From the NCBI GenBank assembly GCA_020248945.1, contig JADCGQ010000042.1, positions 1 through 49,667 of the forward strand: a DNA stretch of 49,667 bases. The letters are read 5' to 3'. Below the pieces are notes generated by a model. The model made no database searches. It worked only from the letters and a program-made list of their open reading frames with translations, and was not told the DNA's origin. Origin of the DNA: Rubrivivax sp. (lineage in GTDB: Bacteria; Pseudomonadota; Gammaproteobacteria; Burkholderiales; Burkholderiaceae_C). Position numbers and translations under genes: made by a program. Below, piece by piece: positions 40,211 to 48,328 of the stretch; the first letter of the stretch is position 1; the number at the start of each line of letters is the position of its first letter.

Positions 40211-40756
40211 CTAAACCGGCCGCGCGAACGGCGGCACCGGGCCGCCCGCCACGACAACGCGCACGGCACGGGGCCAGCCCCAGGCGGCCTGCTCGAACTG
40301 GCCGAGCACGCGCACGCCGGCCTCGTCGAGCGTGGCGGCGTCGATCACGATCAGCGTCGCGCGGCGCGGCACGAAGCCCTGCAGCGCGGCCGGCTGCGCT
40401 GCGATGCCGGCGTCCCAGGCGTCGGTGGGCTGCAGAGGCCGCCACCAGGCGGCATCGGCCAGCAGTGCACGGCCGCGCAAGGTCAGGCGGCCCGCGGCGC
40501 CAGTCGCATCGGCCACGGCCCAGCTGCCATCGAGCAGCAGGCCGGCGCGGCGTGCCACGGCCGCATCGGCCACGTGCAGCACGCCGAAGGGCCACTCGAT
40601 GCGCGGCGCCGCCCAGGGCATCCACAAGGGCCGCGTCGCCGGCCCGGCACCCAGGCGGCAGGCCGCGAGCAGCCGCGCCGTGGCTTCGCAGTGGCGCGGG
40701 CCGGTATCGGGCAACGGCACCGGCTGCAGCCGGGCCGAGTCGAAGCGCCTGAACAA
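40211..40756 (-). CDS. Hypothetical protein behind the aminotransferase gene
   Basis: This roughly 181-residue frame has the same strong GC3 bias as the surrounding genes and is therefore probably coding, but I do not recognise the family. The likely start is TTG at 40756, 8 nt after the aminotransferase stop region; an overlapping CTG at that stop is an alternative, and there is no ATG until later. The sequence is rich in Ala, Arg and Trp, with no signal peptide or membrane helix. The segment LIVIDAATLDEAGVRVLGQ followed by VRVVVAGG suggests an alternating alpha/beta fold. It would be co-transcribed with the aminotransferase. Confidence 0.55.
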   Translation of the reverse strand: MFRRFDSARLQPVPLPDTGPRHCEATARLLAACRLGAGPATRPLWMPWAAPRIEWPFGVLHVADAAVARRAGLLLDGSWAVADATGAAGRLTLRGRALLADAAWWRPLQPTDAWDAGIAAQPAALQGFVPRRATLIVIDAATLDEAGVRVLGQFEQAAWGWPRAVRVVVAGGPVPPFARPV

Positions 40757-40761
40757 GCCGC

Positions 40762-41952
40762 TCAGCCAGCGAGCGCGCGCACCGCACGGCGGATGCCGTC
40801 GCCCACCGGCACGCCCATCGTGCGCAGCGTGCACTCCACTCCGGCAATGGCGCCCAGGATGTTGGCCTCGTTCTGGTCGCCCAGGTGGCCGATGCGGAAG
40901 GCGCGCCCGCGCAGCGCGCCCAGGCCGCCGGCCATCGCGACCTGGAAGCGCTCGCGCGCCAGCGTGCGCAAGGCGTCGACATCGATGCGCTCGGGCACGC
41001 TGATGGCCGTGACGCTGACCGAGCGTGTCGCCGGTTCTTGGGCGACGAAACCCAGCGTGCCGGCCTCGGCCCAGCCCTCCACCGCCGCATGCACCGCGCC
41101 GGCCAGCCGGCGGTGGCGCGCGTACACGGCGTCCAGGCCCTCGGCCTGCAGCAGCGCCAGCGCGGCGGCCAGTCCGTGCAGCAGCGGCAGCGGCGGCGTG
41201 CCGCAGAACTTCTGGTAGTTCATGGCGCCGTCGCGCGCCACCCAGTCCCAGTAGAAGCGCGGCGCGGCGCAGGCCTGGGCGGCGGCAAAAGCACGGTCGT
41301 TGACTGCGACGATGCCGAGGCCCGGCGGGCACATCAGGCCCTTCTGGCTGGCGCCGATGACGACATCGAGCCCGCGCGCGTCCATCTCGATGGGCTCGCA
41401 GGCCAGCGAGGCCACGGCGTCGGCCACCAGCAGCGCAGGGTGGCGTGCGTCGTCGATGGCACGCCGGAGTGCGACGAGGTCGCTGGTCACGCCGCTGGCG
41501 GTGTCGGTGTGCACCGCGAAGACGGCGCGGATGGCGTGCGCGCGGTCGTCGCGCAGCGCCGCGGCCACGGCCTCGGCGTCGATGGGGAAGCCTTCGCGCC
41601 AGGGCGTGCGCACGACGACGCGGCCGAGCGCCTCGGCCACGCGCGCCCACTGGTCGGCGAAGTGGCCGGTGCCCGGCACCAGCACGGCCTCGCCCGGCGC
41701 GGCGAGGTTCTGCACCACCGACTCCCACACGCCATGCCCGTTGGCGATGAACATCAGCACGCGCGTGGCGGCACCGGTGCCGAACACGGCGCGCAGGCCG
41801 GTCTCGCAGGCGGCGATGGAGGCGTCCACGCGCGGGTCGGCGAGGTCCATGTTCTGCACGTTCATCGCGTGCAGCACCTCGTCGGGGATGGGACTCGGGC
41901 CCGGCGCGTGCAACAGGCGCCGGCCGGGAATGCGGGAGGTGGGGTCGCTCAT
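40762..41952 (-). CDS. Class V aminotransferase, serine/alanine-glyoxylate type
   Basis: This 396-residue PLP enzyme probably transfers an amino group from serine or alanine to glyoxylate. The PLP lysine is in GASQKGLMCPPG, with the acidic partner in VADAVASLACEP and N-terminal motif LLHAPGPSPIPDEVL. The C-terminal FRIGHLGDQNEANILGAI segment is characteristic of serine-glyoxylate aminotransferases. The ATG at 41952 gives a normal length. It begins 50 bp after the stop of a Bug protein gene reading the same way, so it may belong to the same transcript. Confidence 0.92.
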   Translation of the reverse strand: MSDPTSRIPGRRLLHAPGPSPIPDEVLHAMNVQNMDLADPRVDASIAACETGLRAVFGTGAATRVLMFIANGHGVWESVVQNLAAPGEAVLVPGTGHFADQWARVAEALGRVVVRTPWREGFPIDAEAVAAALRDDRAHAIRAVFAVHTDTASGVTSDLVALRRAIDDARHPALLVADAVASLACEPIEMDARGLDVVIGASQKGLMCPPGLGIVAVNDRAFAAAQACAAPRFYWDWVARDGAMNYQKFCGTPPLPLLHGLAAALALLQAEGLDAVYARHRRLAGAVHAAVEGWAEAGTLGFVAQEPATRSVSVTAISVPERIDVDALRTLARERFQVAMAGGLGALRGRAFRIGHLGDQNEANILGAIAGVECTLRTMGVPVGDGIRRAVRALAG

Positions 41953-42002
41953 GACCCGATGCTATCGGGCCAGGGGCACGGGCCTGCTGCGCCCGTGCGG
42001 GC

Positions 42003-42971
42003 TCAGTTCGCCTCCAGCCCCGCCTTCTTCACGAGCTGCGCGTACTTGACCAGTTCGCGCCGGAAGGCCGCCGCGGCCTGCTCGGGGGTGGAGATGGCGA
42101 TGGTGTTGCCCTGCTTGGCCATCGTTTCCTTCACGGTGGCGTCGTTGAAGGCGGCCACCACGGCGTCGTGGATGCGCTTCACATCCGCCGCCGGCAGGCC
42201 CTTGGGCGCCAGCACCGCGAACCAGGCCTCCATCACGTAGCCCGGCAGGCCCTGCTCCACGAACGTGGGCACGGTGGGTGCTGCCGCGATGCGCTGCGCC
42301 GTGCCCACGCCGATGGCCTTGAGCGCGCCGCTGGCGATGTGCTGCTGCACGCTGGGCAGCGCCACGGTGGCGAACTCGATCTGGCCGCCGATGAGGTCGG
42401 TCACCATCGGGCCCACGCCCTTGTACGGGATGTGCTTGGCGGTGGCGCCGGCCTCGTCGAGGAACATCTCGCCGGCCAGGTGCAGGATGGTGCCATTGCC
42501 GCCCGAGCCGAAGTTCAGCTGGCCCGGCTTGCTCTTCAGCAGCGCGACGAACTCCTTGCTGTTGTTGGCCGGCACGTTCTTGTTCACCACCAGCACGATG
42601 GGCGTGCTGCCGACGATGGCGATGGGCGTGAAGTCGCCCGGCATGTCGAAGGGCAGGCTCTTGATCACGCTCGGGAAGATCACGACGTTGTTGCTGACGA
42701 CGCTGAGCGTGAAGCCGTCGGGCGCCGAGCGCGCCAGCTGCTGCAGGCCGATCACGCCGCCCGCGCCGGGCTGGTTGTCCACCACCACCGGGTGCCCCAA
42801 GGCCTTGGCCAGCGCCGGCTGCGCGGCGCGCGTGATGGCGTCGACACCCGAGCCGGTGGCATTGGGCAGCACGAAGCGGATGGTCTTCTCGCCCGGGGTC
42901 TGGGCCCAGGCGGGCAAGGCGCTGGCCGCGGCGGCGGCCAGCATCAGGCGGCGGGTGGTGGATGCGGTCAT
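42003..42971 (-). CDS. Bug/TctC-family periplasmic binding protein (1)
   Basis: This 322-residue extracytoplasmic solute receptor has a twin-arginine-like or Sec signal peptide (TTRRLMLAAAAASALPAWAQ) and the family motifs DNQPGAGGVIG, DGFTLSVVSNN, GSGGNGTILHLAGEMF and HIPYKGVGPMVTDLIGGQ. Bug proteins usually bind carboxylates. No TctA or TctB membrane components are in the window, so it is an orphan receptor. It lies 36 bp after a CoA-transferase gene and may supply that pathway's substrate. Confidence 0.93.
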   Translation of the reverse strand: MTASTTRRLMLAAAAASALPAWAQTPGEKTIRFVLPNATGSGVDAITRAAQPALAKALGHPVVVDNQPGAGGVIGLQQLARSAPDGFTLSVVSNNVVIFPSVIKSLPFDMPGDFTPIAIVGSTPIVLVVNKNVPANNSKEFVALLKSKPGQLNFGSGGNGTILHLAGEMFLDEAGATAKHIPYKGVGPMVTDLIGGQIEFATVALPSVQQHIASGALKAIGVGTAQRIAAAPTVPTFVEQGLPGYVMEAWFAVLAPKGLPAADVKRIHDAVVAAFNDATVKETMAKQGNTIAISTPEQAAAAFRRELVKYAQLVKKAGLEAN

Positions 42972-43007
42972 GGGGTGTCTCCGGTGTCGTTGTTGAAGAG
43001 GAAAGGC

Positions 43008-44201
43008 TCAGGCGACGGCGCCGCCGCCCAGAAGGGCATCGATCTCGGCGGACGTCTTGCCCAGGGCGACGAGGGTCTGGCGCGTGTGCTCGCCCACGCG
43101 CGGCGGGCTCAGGCGCACGCCGGGGCGCTGGCCGGCCATCGTGAACGGCAGCAGCGTCGTGCCCACGGTCTGCCCGGCGCGCTCGCCATCGGGCAGCGTG
43201 ATCGGCGCCAGGCCGCCGGTGGCCAGCAGGTGCGGATCGTCGTACAGGTCCTCTGGGCGGCGGATCGGCGCGTAGGGCAGGCCCGCGGCTTCCATCGCGG
43301 CGGCGATGTCGTCGGCGCGGCGGGTGGCCAGCCGCTCGCGCAGCACCGGCATCATCGTGTCGCGAGCCTTGACGCGCTGGTTGTTGGTGGCCAGGTGCGG
43401 GTCGGCCTTCAGGTCGGCCAGGCCGAATGCATCGCAGAAGGTCTGCCACTGCGCATCGGACACGGCCGCCAGGAAGACCTGCTCGCCACCGGCCACCGTG
43501 AACACGTCGTACACGGCCCAGGGGCTCTCGCGCGCGGGCATGGGCGCGGGCTTGCGGCCCGTGACGGCGAACTGCAGCATGTGCTGGCCCACCAGGAACA
43601 CGTTGTTCTCGAAGAGGGCGCTCGTCACCTCCTGGCCACGCCCGCTGATGCCCCGCTGCACCAGCGCCGCCAGGATGCCGATGGCCCCGAAGAGCCCGCC
43701 CATGATGTCGTTGACGCTGCTGCCGGCGCGCAGCGGGTCGCCGGGGCGGCCCGTCATGTAGGCCAGGCCGCCCATCATCTGCACCACCTCGTCGAGCGCC
43801 GTGCGGTGCTCGTACGGGCCGGGCAGGAAGCCCTTGAGGCTGGCGTAGATGAGCTTCGGGTTGGTGGCTGCGAGCGCCGCGTGGTCGAGCCCGTACTTGG
43901 CCATCGTGCCGGGCTTGAAGTTCTCGATCACGACATCGGCCGTGCCGCACAACTCGCGCGCCAGCGCGGCGCCCTGCGGGTGGTGCAGGTCGAGCGTGAT
44001 GCTGCGCTTGTTGCGGTTGAACATCGGGAAGAAGCCCGCGCCGGCGCCCAGCAGCGTGCGCGTGCGGTCACCACCCAGCGGCTCGACCTTGATGACATCG
44101 GCCCCCAGGTCGGCCAGCACCATGCCGCAGGTCGGGCCCATGACCATGTGCGTGAACTCGACGACGACGAGGCCCGCGAGCGGCAGCGTCTGCGCCGTCA
44201 T
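43008..44201 (-). CDS. CaiB/BaiF family CoA-transferase
   Basis: This 397-residue class III CoA-transferase moves CoA between organic acids. It has VVEFTHMVMGPTCGMVLADLG, ADVIKVEPLGGDRTR, NRNKRSITLDL and the catalytic Asp in AGSSVNDIMGG. The ATG at 44201 overlaps the upstream lyase stop as ATGA, so the two are coupled. With an HMG-CoA-lyase-like enzyme beside it, the pair may activate and cleave a 3-hydroxy-3-methyl dicarboxylate such as a citramalate- or hydroxymethylglutarate-type acid; this is inference from gene order. Confidence 0.92.
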   Translation of the reverse strand: MTAQTLPLAGLVVVEFTHMVMGPTCGMVLADLGADVIKVEPLGGDRTRTLLGAGAGFFPMFNRNKRSITLDLHHPQGAALARELCGTADVVIENFKPGTMAKYGLDHAALAATNPKLIYASLKGFLPGPYEHRTALDEVVQMMGGLAYMTGRPGDPLRAGSSVNDIMGGLFGAIGILAALVQRGISGRGQEVTSALFENNVFLVGQHMLQFAVTGRKPAPMPARESPWAVYDVFTVAGGEQVFLAAVSDAQWQTFCDAFGLADLKADPHLATNNQRVKARDTMMPVLRERLATRRADDIAAAMEAAGLPYAPIRRPEDLYDDPHLLATGGLAPITLPDGERAGQTVGTTLLPFTMAGQRPGVRLSPPRVGEHTRQTLVALGKTSAEIDALLGGGAVA

Positions 44202-45148
44202 GCCGACACCTCGGCGGGCTGCAGCGTCTTCGGCAGGCCAGCGCGCGCGATGGCGCCGTGCAGCGGCTCGCCGGGCAGCCACTGCGCCAGGTCGCCGCGC
44301 AGGCGCAGCAATTCGGGCAGGTTCAGCCCCGTGGGCACGCCCATGCTGGCAAACAGGTAGGCCACGTCCTCGGTGGCCACGTTGCCGCTGGCGCCCGGCG
44401 CATGCGGGCAGCCGCCCAGGCCGGCCAGCGAGGCATCGAAGCAGCGCACGCCCGTCTGCCACGCCGCCCAGACATTGGCCACGCCCATGCCGCGCGTGTC
44501 GTGGAAGTGGCCGAAGGCGATGCGCTCGCCGAACGCCGCGCGCGCGGCCGTGAACAGACGCTTCACGTGCTCGGGGTCGGCGTAGCCCACGGTGTCGGCC
44601 AGGCCCACCTCGTCGGCCCCCGCGGCCAGCGCGGCCTGCACCAGGCGCAGCACCTCGGCCTCGTCGACCCGGCCCTGCAGCGTGCAGCCGAAGGCCGTGG
44701 AGATGCCCACCTCCAGCTTCACGCGGTGGCCGGACTCGGCCGCATGCCGATCGCGCGCAGCGGCGATGGCGGCGAGCTCGGCCACGGCCTCGTCGGGCGT
44801 GCGCTTCAGGTTGGCCAGGCTGTGGGCGTGGCTGGCCGACACCGGCATCAGCATCGCGTGCGGCTGGCAGGCCAGCGCGCGCGCCGCACCCTTGAGGTTG
44901 GGCACGAGCACGCTGACCACCGCGCCCGGCAGCGCCAGCGCGCCGGCCACCACCTCGGCGGCGTCGGCCATCTGCGGCATCAGCTTCGGTGGCACGAAGC
45001 TGACCACCTCGAACTCGCGCAGCCCCGCGGCATGGGCGCCGCGCAGCCAGGCGATCTTGTGGGCGGTGGGCACCGTGCGGGCGAGGATCTGCAGGCCGTC
45101 GCGCAGGCCGACCTCGCGCACCACGACAGCATCGGGTGGGGCATTCAT
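44198..45148 (-). CDS. Hydroxymethylglutaryl-CoA lyase-like enzyme
   Basis: This 316-residue TIM-barrel lyase of the HMGL/DRE family has the N-terminal REVGLRDGLQ, the metal-binding HFHDTRGMGVANV, LADTVGYADP, and the C-terminal signature GLGGCPHAPGASGNVATED with the catalytic cysteine. It would cleave HMG-CoA or a related 3-hydroxy-3-methylacyl-CoA into acetyl-CoA or pyruvate plus a ketone-containing product. It starts at 45148, divergent from a Bug gene across a 64-bp spacer. It is coupled to the CoA-transferase downstream. Confidence 0.93.
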   Translation of the reverse strand: MNAPPDAVVVREVGLRDGLQILARTVPTAHKIAWLRGAHAAGLREFEVVSFVPPKLMPQMADAAEVVAGALALPGAVVSVLVPNLKGAARALACQPHAMLMPVSASHAHSLANLKRTPDEAVAELAAIAAARDRHAAESGHRVKLEVGISTAFGCTLQGRVDEAEVLRLVQAALAAGADEVGLADTVGYADPEHVKRLFTAARAAFGERIAFGHFHDTRGMGVANVWAAWQTGVRCFDASLAGLGGCPHAPGASGNVATEDVAYLFASMGVPTGLNLPELLRLRGDLAQWLPGEPLHGAIARAGLPKTLQPAEVSA

Positions 45149-45212
45149 GGGCCGCGACTGTAGCCACGCGCGCCGACAATGCGGCTCCAATCGAACCCGA
45201 GGAGACACCCCC

Positions 45213-46193
45213 ATGCTTCGCCGCCGTTCCATCGCCACCGCGCTGGCCTCGCTGGCCGCCACTGCCGCGCTGCCCTGGTCTGCGCACGCCCAGTCCACCG
45301 CCACCCGCCGCATCATCGTTCCCTTCGCGCCCGGCGGCCCCATCGACGTGACGGCGCGCGTGCTGGCCGAACGCGTGAAGGACACGCTCGGCCCGGTGGT
45401 CATTGAAAACCGCCCCGGCGCCGGCGGCAACCTGGGCGTGGACCTCGTGGCCAAGGCGCCGGCCGACGGCCTGACCATCGGCATCGCCGCCGTGGCCATG
45501 CATGCCATCAACCCCTGGCTGTTCGCGAAGCTGCCCTTCGACCCCATCAAGGACTTCACGCCTGTCACGCAGATGGTGCGCATCCCCAACGTGCTGGTGA
45601 TGAACGCCGAGGTCGCGCAGCGCCTGAAGATCACCAGCCTGAAGGACTTCATCGCCTACGCCAAGGCCAACCCGGGCAAGCTCAACTACGGCAGCGGCGG
45701 CAACGGCAGCGCCGGGCACCTGGGCGGCGAGATCCTCAAGCAGCGCGGCGGCTTCTTTGCCGTGCACATTCCGTACGGCGGCGCGGCGCCGTCGCAGCTG
45801 GCGCTGGTGTCGGGCCAGGTCGACTACACGCTCGACAACCTGGCCGGCGCGGCGGCCAACATCCGCGCCGGCAAGATCGTGGCGCTGGCCGTCACGAGCG
45901 CGCAGCGCAGCCCGCTGATGCCCGAGGTGCCGGCGCTGGCCGAAACGCTGCCGGGCTTCGAGATCGACACCTGGTGGGGCCTGATCGTGCCCGCCGCCAC
46001 GCCGCGCGCCGAGGTGCAGAAGCTGCACGCCGCCTTCGCCGGTGCGCTGGCCGCCCCCGAGGTGAAGGCGCGCTTTGCGCAGCTGATGGCCGAGCCGGTG
46101 GGCGGCACGCCCGAGCAGTTTGCGGCGCTGATGCAGCGCGAGTACCAGCGCTACGAATCCGTGGTGAAGGCCTCGGGCGCCAAGGCCGAGTAG
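45213..46193 (+). CDS. Bug/TctC-family periplasmic binding protein (2)
   Basis: This 326-residue solute receptor begins with a signal peptide (MLRRRSIATALASLAATAAL, cleavage near SAHAQ). It shows FAPGGPIDVTARVLAE, ENRPGAGGNLGVDLVAKA, YGSGGNGSAGHLGGEIL and HIPYGGAAPSQLALVSGQ. A strong GAGGAGA ribosome binding site precedes the ATG. It diverges from the lyase/CoA-transferase pair and may bind the same substrate. No partner membrane proteins are present. Confidence 0.94.
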   Translation: MLRRRSIATALASLAATAALPWSAHAQSTATRRIIVPFAPGGPIDVTARVLAERVKDTLGPVVIENRPGAGGNLGVDLVAKAPADGLTIGIAAVAMHAINPWLFAKLPFDPIKDFTPVTQMVRIPNVLVMNAEVAQRLKITSLKDFIAYAKANPGKLNYGSGGNGSAGHLGGEILKQRGGFFAVHIPYGGAAPSQLALVSGQVDYTLDNLAGAAANIRAGKIVALAVTSAQRSPLMPEVPALAETLPGFEIDTWWGLIVPAATPRAEVQKLHAAFAGALAAPEVKARFAQLMAEPVGGTPEQFAALMQREYQRYESVVKASGAKAE

Positions 46194-46205
46194 GACGGCC
46201 CCAGG

Positions 46206-47120
46206 GTGACGCCCGCCCTGCCCTCGCTGCCGCCGAACCCCACGCCGGCTGAGCTGGACGCGCTCACCGACGAGCCGGCGCGCTGGCTGCCGATGCTCGA
46301 GGCGCTGGCCGCGCGCCACGGCCTGCAGGGCCTGCAGCCGCCCTCCTCGAGCACCGTGCTCGTGGGCCTGGCCGAGCGCGCGGTGATCAAGCTCTACCCG
46401 CCGTTTCTGCGCGATCACTTCGCCTTCGAGCGCGCCGCACTGGCCCAGGTTCATGGCCGGCTCTCGCTGCCCACGCCCGAGCTGCTGGCCGAGGGCGAAC
46501 ACGACGGCTGGCCCTACCTGGTGATGTCGCGCCTGCCCGGCCGCACGCTCGAACACGGCTGGGCCGGCTGCAGCGAGGCCGACAAACGCGCGCTGCTGCA
46601 CACCATCGGCCGCGTCGCCGCCGAGCTGCATGCGCTGCCGGTGGCGCCGATGCAGGCCGTGGCGCCGCGCTGGCCCGAGTTCCTGCGCGGCCAACGCGAG
46701 CGCTGCGAGGCACGCCAGCGCCGCACCGGGCTGCCGCCGCATCTGCTCGATCAGCTCGGCGCCTTCCTCCAGGGCCCGGTGCCCGAGGGGCCGGATGTGA
46801 TGCTGACGGGCGAGTTCACGCCCTTCAACCTGCTCGCCGAAGGCCCGCGGCTCAGCGGCATGATCGACTTCGGCGACGGCCTGGTCGGCCCGCGCGAATA
46901 CGACTGGCTCGGTCCGCTGTGCTTCTTCGTCGAAGACCAGGCGGCACGCGCCGAAGCCTTCTTCGCCGGCTACGGCCTGCCGGTGCCGCGCGACCGGCGC
47001 GACGCGCTGTTGCGCCTGTTGCTGCTGCACCGATACAGCCACCTGCCGGCGCAGATGCAGATGCCCCTCTGGCACACTGCAAGCGACTTCACGGAACTGG
47101 CCCGGCGCTGGCTGCCCTGA
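46206..47120 (+). CDS. Phosphotransferase (APH/choline kinase-like) with variant catalytic loop
   Basis: This 304-residue protein has the aminoglycoside-phosphotransferase fold: a glycine-poor N-lobe with VIKLYPP (ATP-binding Lys), FERAALAQVHGRLSLPTPELL, the hinge PYLVMSRLPGRTL and the C-lobe SGMIDFGDGLVGPREYDW (metal-binding DFGD). The usual catalytic loop HGDLxxxN reads TGEFTPFN, so His and the catalytic Asp are replaced by Thr and Glu. The start is GTG at 46206, 12 nt after the Bug gene, suggesting co-transcription. The substrate is unknown; kinase activity is uncertain. Confidence 0.83.
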   Translation: MTPALPSLPPNPTPAELDALTDEPARWLPMLEALAARHGLQGLQPPSSSTVLVGLAERAVIKLYPPFLRDHFAFERAALAQVHGRLSLPTPELLAEGEHDGWPYLVMSRLPGRTLEHGWAGCSEADKRALLHTIGRVAAELHALPVAPMQAVAPRWPEFLRGQRERCEARQRRTGLPPHLLDQLGAFLQGPVPEGPDVMLTGEFTPFNLLAEGPRLSGMIDFGDGLVGPREYDWLGPLCFFVEDQAARAEAFFAGYGLPVPRDRRDALLRLLLLHRYSHLPAQMQMPLWHTASDFTELARRWLP

Positions 47121-47141
47121 TGTATGCATCCGGGCGCAGCC

Positions 47142-47179
47142 CGCTCTGTGGCGCCGGACGCGCTCTGTGGCGCCGGACA
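47142..47179. repeat. Two tandem 19-bp units
   Basis: CGCTCTGTGGCGCCGGAC(G/A) occurs twice in a row (47142-47160 and 47161-47179), between the phosphotransferase stop and the third Bug gene. It may be replication slippage or a pair of sites upstream of the putative promoter at 47192. Confidence 0.75.
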
Positions 47180-47191
47180 CATCTGCTTGCC

Positions 47192-47219
47192 TTGACGCCC
47201 TGCTGCGGGGTGGTTCAAT
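47192..47219 (+). promoter_or_regulatory. Putative promoter of the third Bug gene
   Basis: TTGACG (47192-47197), a 16-bp spacer and TTCAAT (47214-47219) lie 64 nt before the ATG at 47283. The -35 matches at 5 of 6 positions, the -10 at 4 of 6. Confidence 0.35.
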
Positions 47220-47282
47220 GTCGATAACGGGCCATCGAGGCCCGATCTTTCACTGCTTGCCCACGCACCAGGAGCGCTGCCC

Positions 47283-48302
47283 ATGTTCCGACGTTCATTG
47301 CTGGCCTTCGGGCTGCTTCTCTTCACGGGAGTTGCGGCCGCACAAGCCTGGGAGCCCAGCCAGCCGGTGGATCTGGTGGTGCCGGCCGGCACCGGGGGCG
47401 GTGCCGACCAGATGGCGCGACTGCTGGCCAAGCTGATCGCCAAGCACAAGCTGATGAAGCAGCCGATCCAGGTCGTCAACCGGGCCGGCAACTCCGGCGC
47501 CGAGGGCCTGCTCGACGTGAAGGCCGCGCGTGGCAACCCACACAAGCTGATCATCACGCTGTCGAATCTGTTCACCACGCCACTGGCCACAGGCACTGAC
47601 TTCCGCTGGACCGACCTGACCCCCGTGAAGATGCTCGCGCAGGACCAGTTCCTGCTGTGGGTGCGCGCCGACTCGGCCGTGCGCACGCCGGGCGAACTGA
47701 TGTCGCAGATGCGGCAGGCGCCGCGTGGCAGCCTGCGCTTCGGCGGCACCGGCAGCAAGCAGGAGGATCAACTCGTGTCGGTGCTGCTGGAGACCGCGGC
47801 CGCCGCGCGCGTGAGCTACGTGCCGCTCAAGGGCGGTGGCGACGTCGCCCGCGCCCTGGCCGCAGGCGACGTGGACATGACGGTGAACAACCCCATCGAA
47901 GGCGAGAAGCTCTGGCGCGAGGGCAAGCTGCGCCCGCTGTGCGTCTTCGACAGCCGCCCTCTCGACTACCGCGACAAGATCACCGCCACCTCGGCCTGGT
48001 CCGACCTGCCCACCTGCATGTCGTTTGGCATTCCGGTGCAGTACCTCATGCTGCGCGGCATCTTCACCACGCCGGGCGCCACGCCGGCACAGGTGGCCTA
48101 CTACGCCGACGTGCTCGAGCAGGTGCGTGCGCTGCCCGAGTGGCGCCAGTTCATGGCCCAGGGCGCGTTCAAGAACGAGACGATGACCGGTGACGCGTTT
48201 AACGCCTGGCTCGAGCGCGCCCAGAGCTTCCACCGCGTGCTGATGCGCGAAGCGCGACTGCTGGCGTCACAGCAACAACCGGCGACCGCAGCCCAGCCCT
48301 GA
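47283..48302 (+). CDS. Bug/TctC-family periplasmic binding protein (3)
   Basis: This 339-residue solute receptor has a clear signal peptide (FRRSLLAFGLLLFTGVAAA, cleavage near AQA). It shows the family core VPAGTGGGADQMARLLAKL, VVNRAGNSGAEGLLDVKAA and VPLKGGGDVARALAAGDVD. It is more divergent than the other two Bug proteins in the window (for example FGGTGSKQEDQ replaces the usual YGSGGNG loop), so it probably binds a different ligand. An ArgE-like deacetylase gene follows directly, which hints at an N-acylated amino acid or similar substrate. Confidence 0.92.
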   Translation: MFRRSLLAFGLLLFTGVAAAQAWEPSQPVDLVVPAGTGGGADQMARLLAKLIAKHKLMKQPIQVVNRAGNSGAEGLLDVKAARGNPHKLIITLSNLFTTPLATGTDFRWTDLTPVKMLAQDQFLLWVRADSAVRTPGELMSQMRQAPRGSLRFGGTGSKQEDQLVSVLLETAAAARVSYVPLKGGGDVARALAAGDVDMTVNNPIEGEKLWREGKLRPLCVFDSRPLDYRDKITATSAWSDLPTCMSFGIPVQYLMLRGIFTTPGATPAQVAYYADVLEQVRALPEWRQFMAQGAFKNETMTGDAFNAWLERAQSFHRVLMREARLLASQQQPATAAQP

Positions 48303-48328
48303 TGCCCTGCGGCGCTAGAGTGCACGCC

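Noticed and set aside
40191..40220. Bidirectional terminator between opgH and the convergent hypothetical gene
   Set aside because: A GCCGG/CCGGC stem of only 5 bp is present with no T-tract on either strand, too weak to call.
43008..47180. Open minus-strand frame of 1,390 codons
   Set aside because: Only the last 397 codons are a real protein (CoA-transferase). Upstream it runs out of frame through the lyase and antisense through the Bug and phosphotransferase genes.
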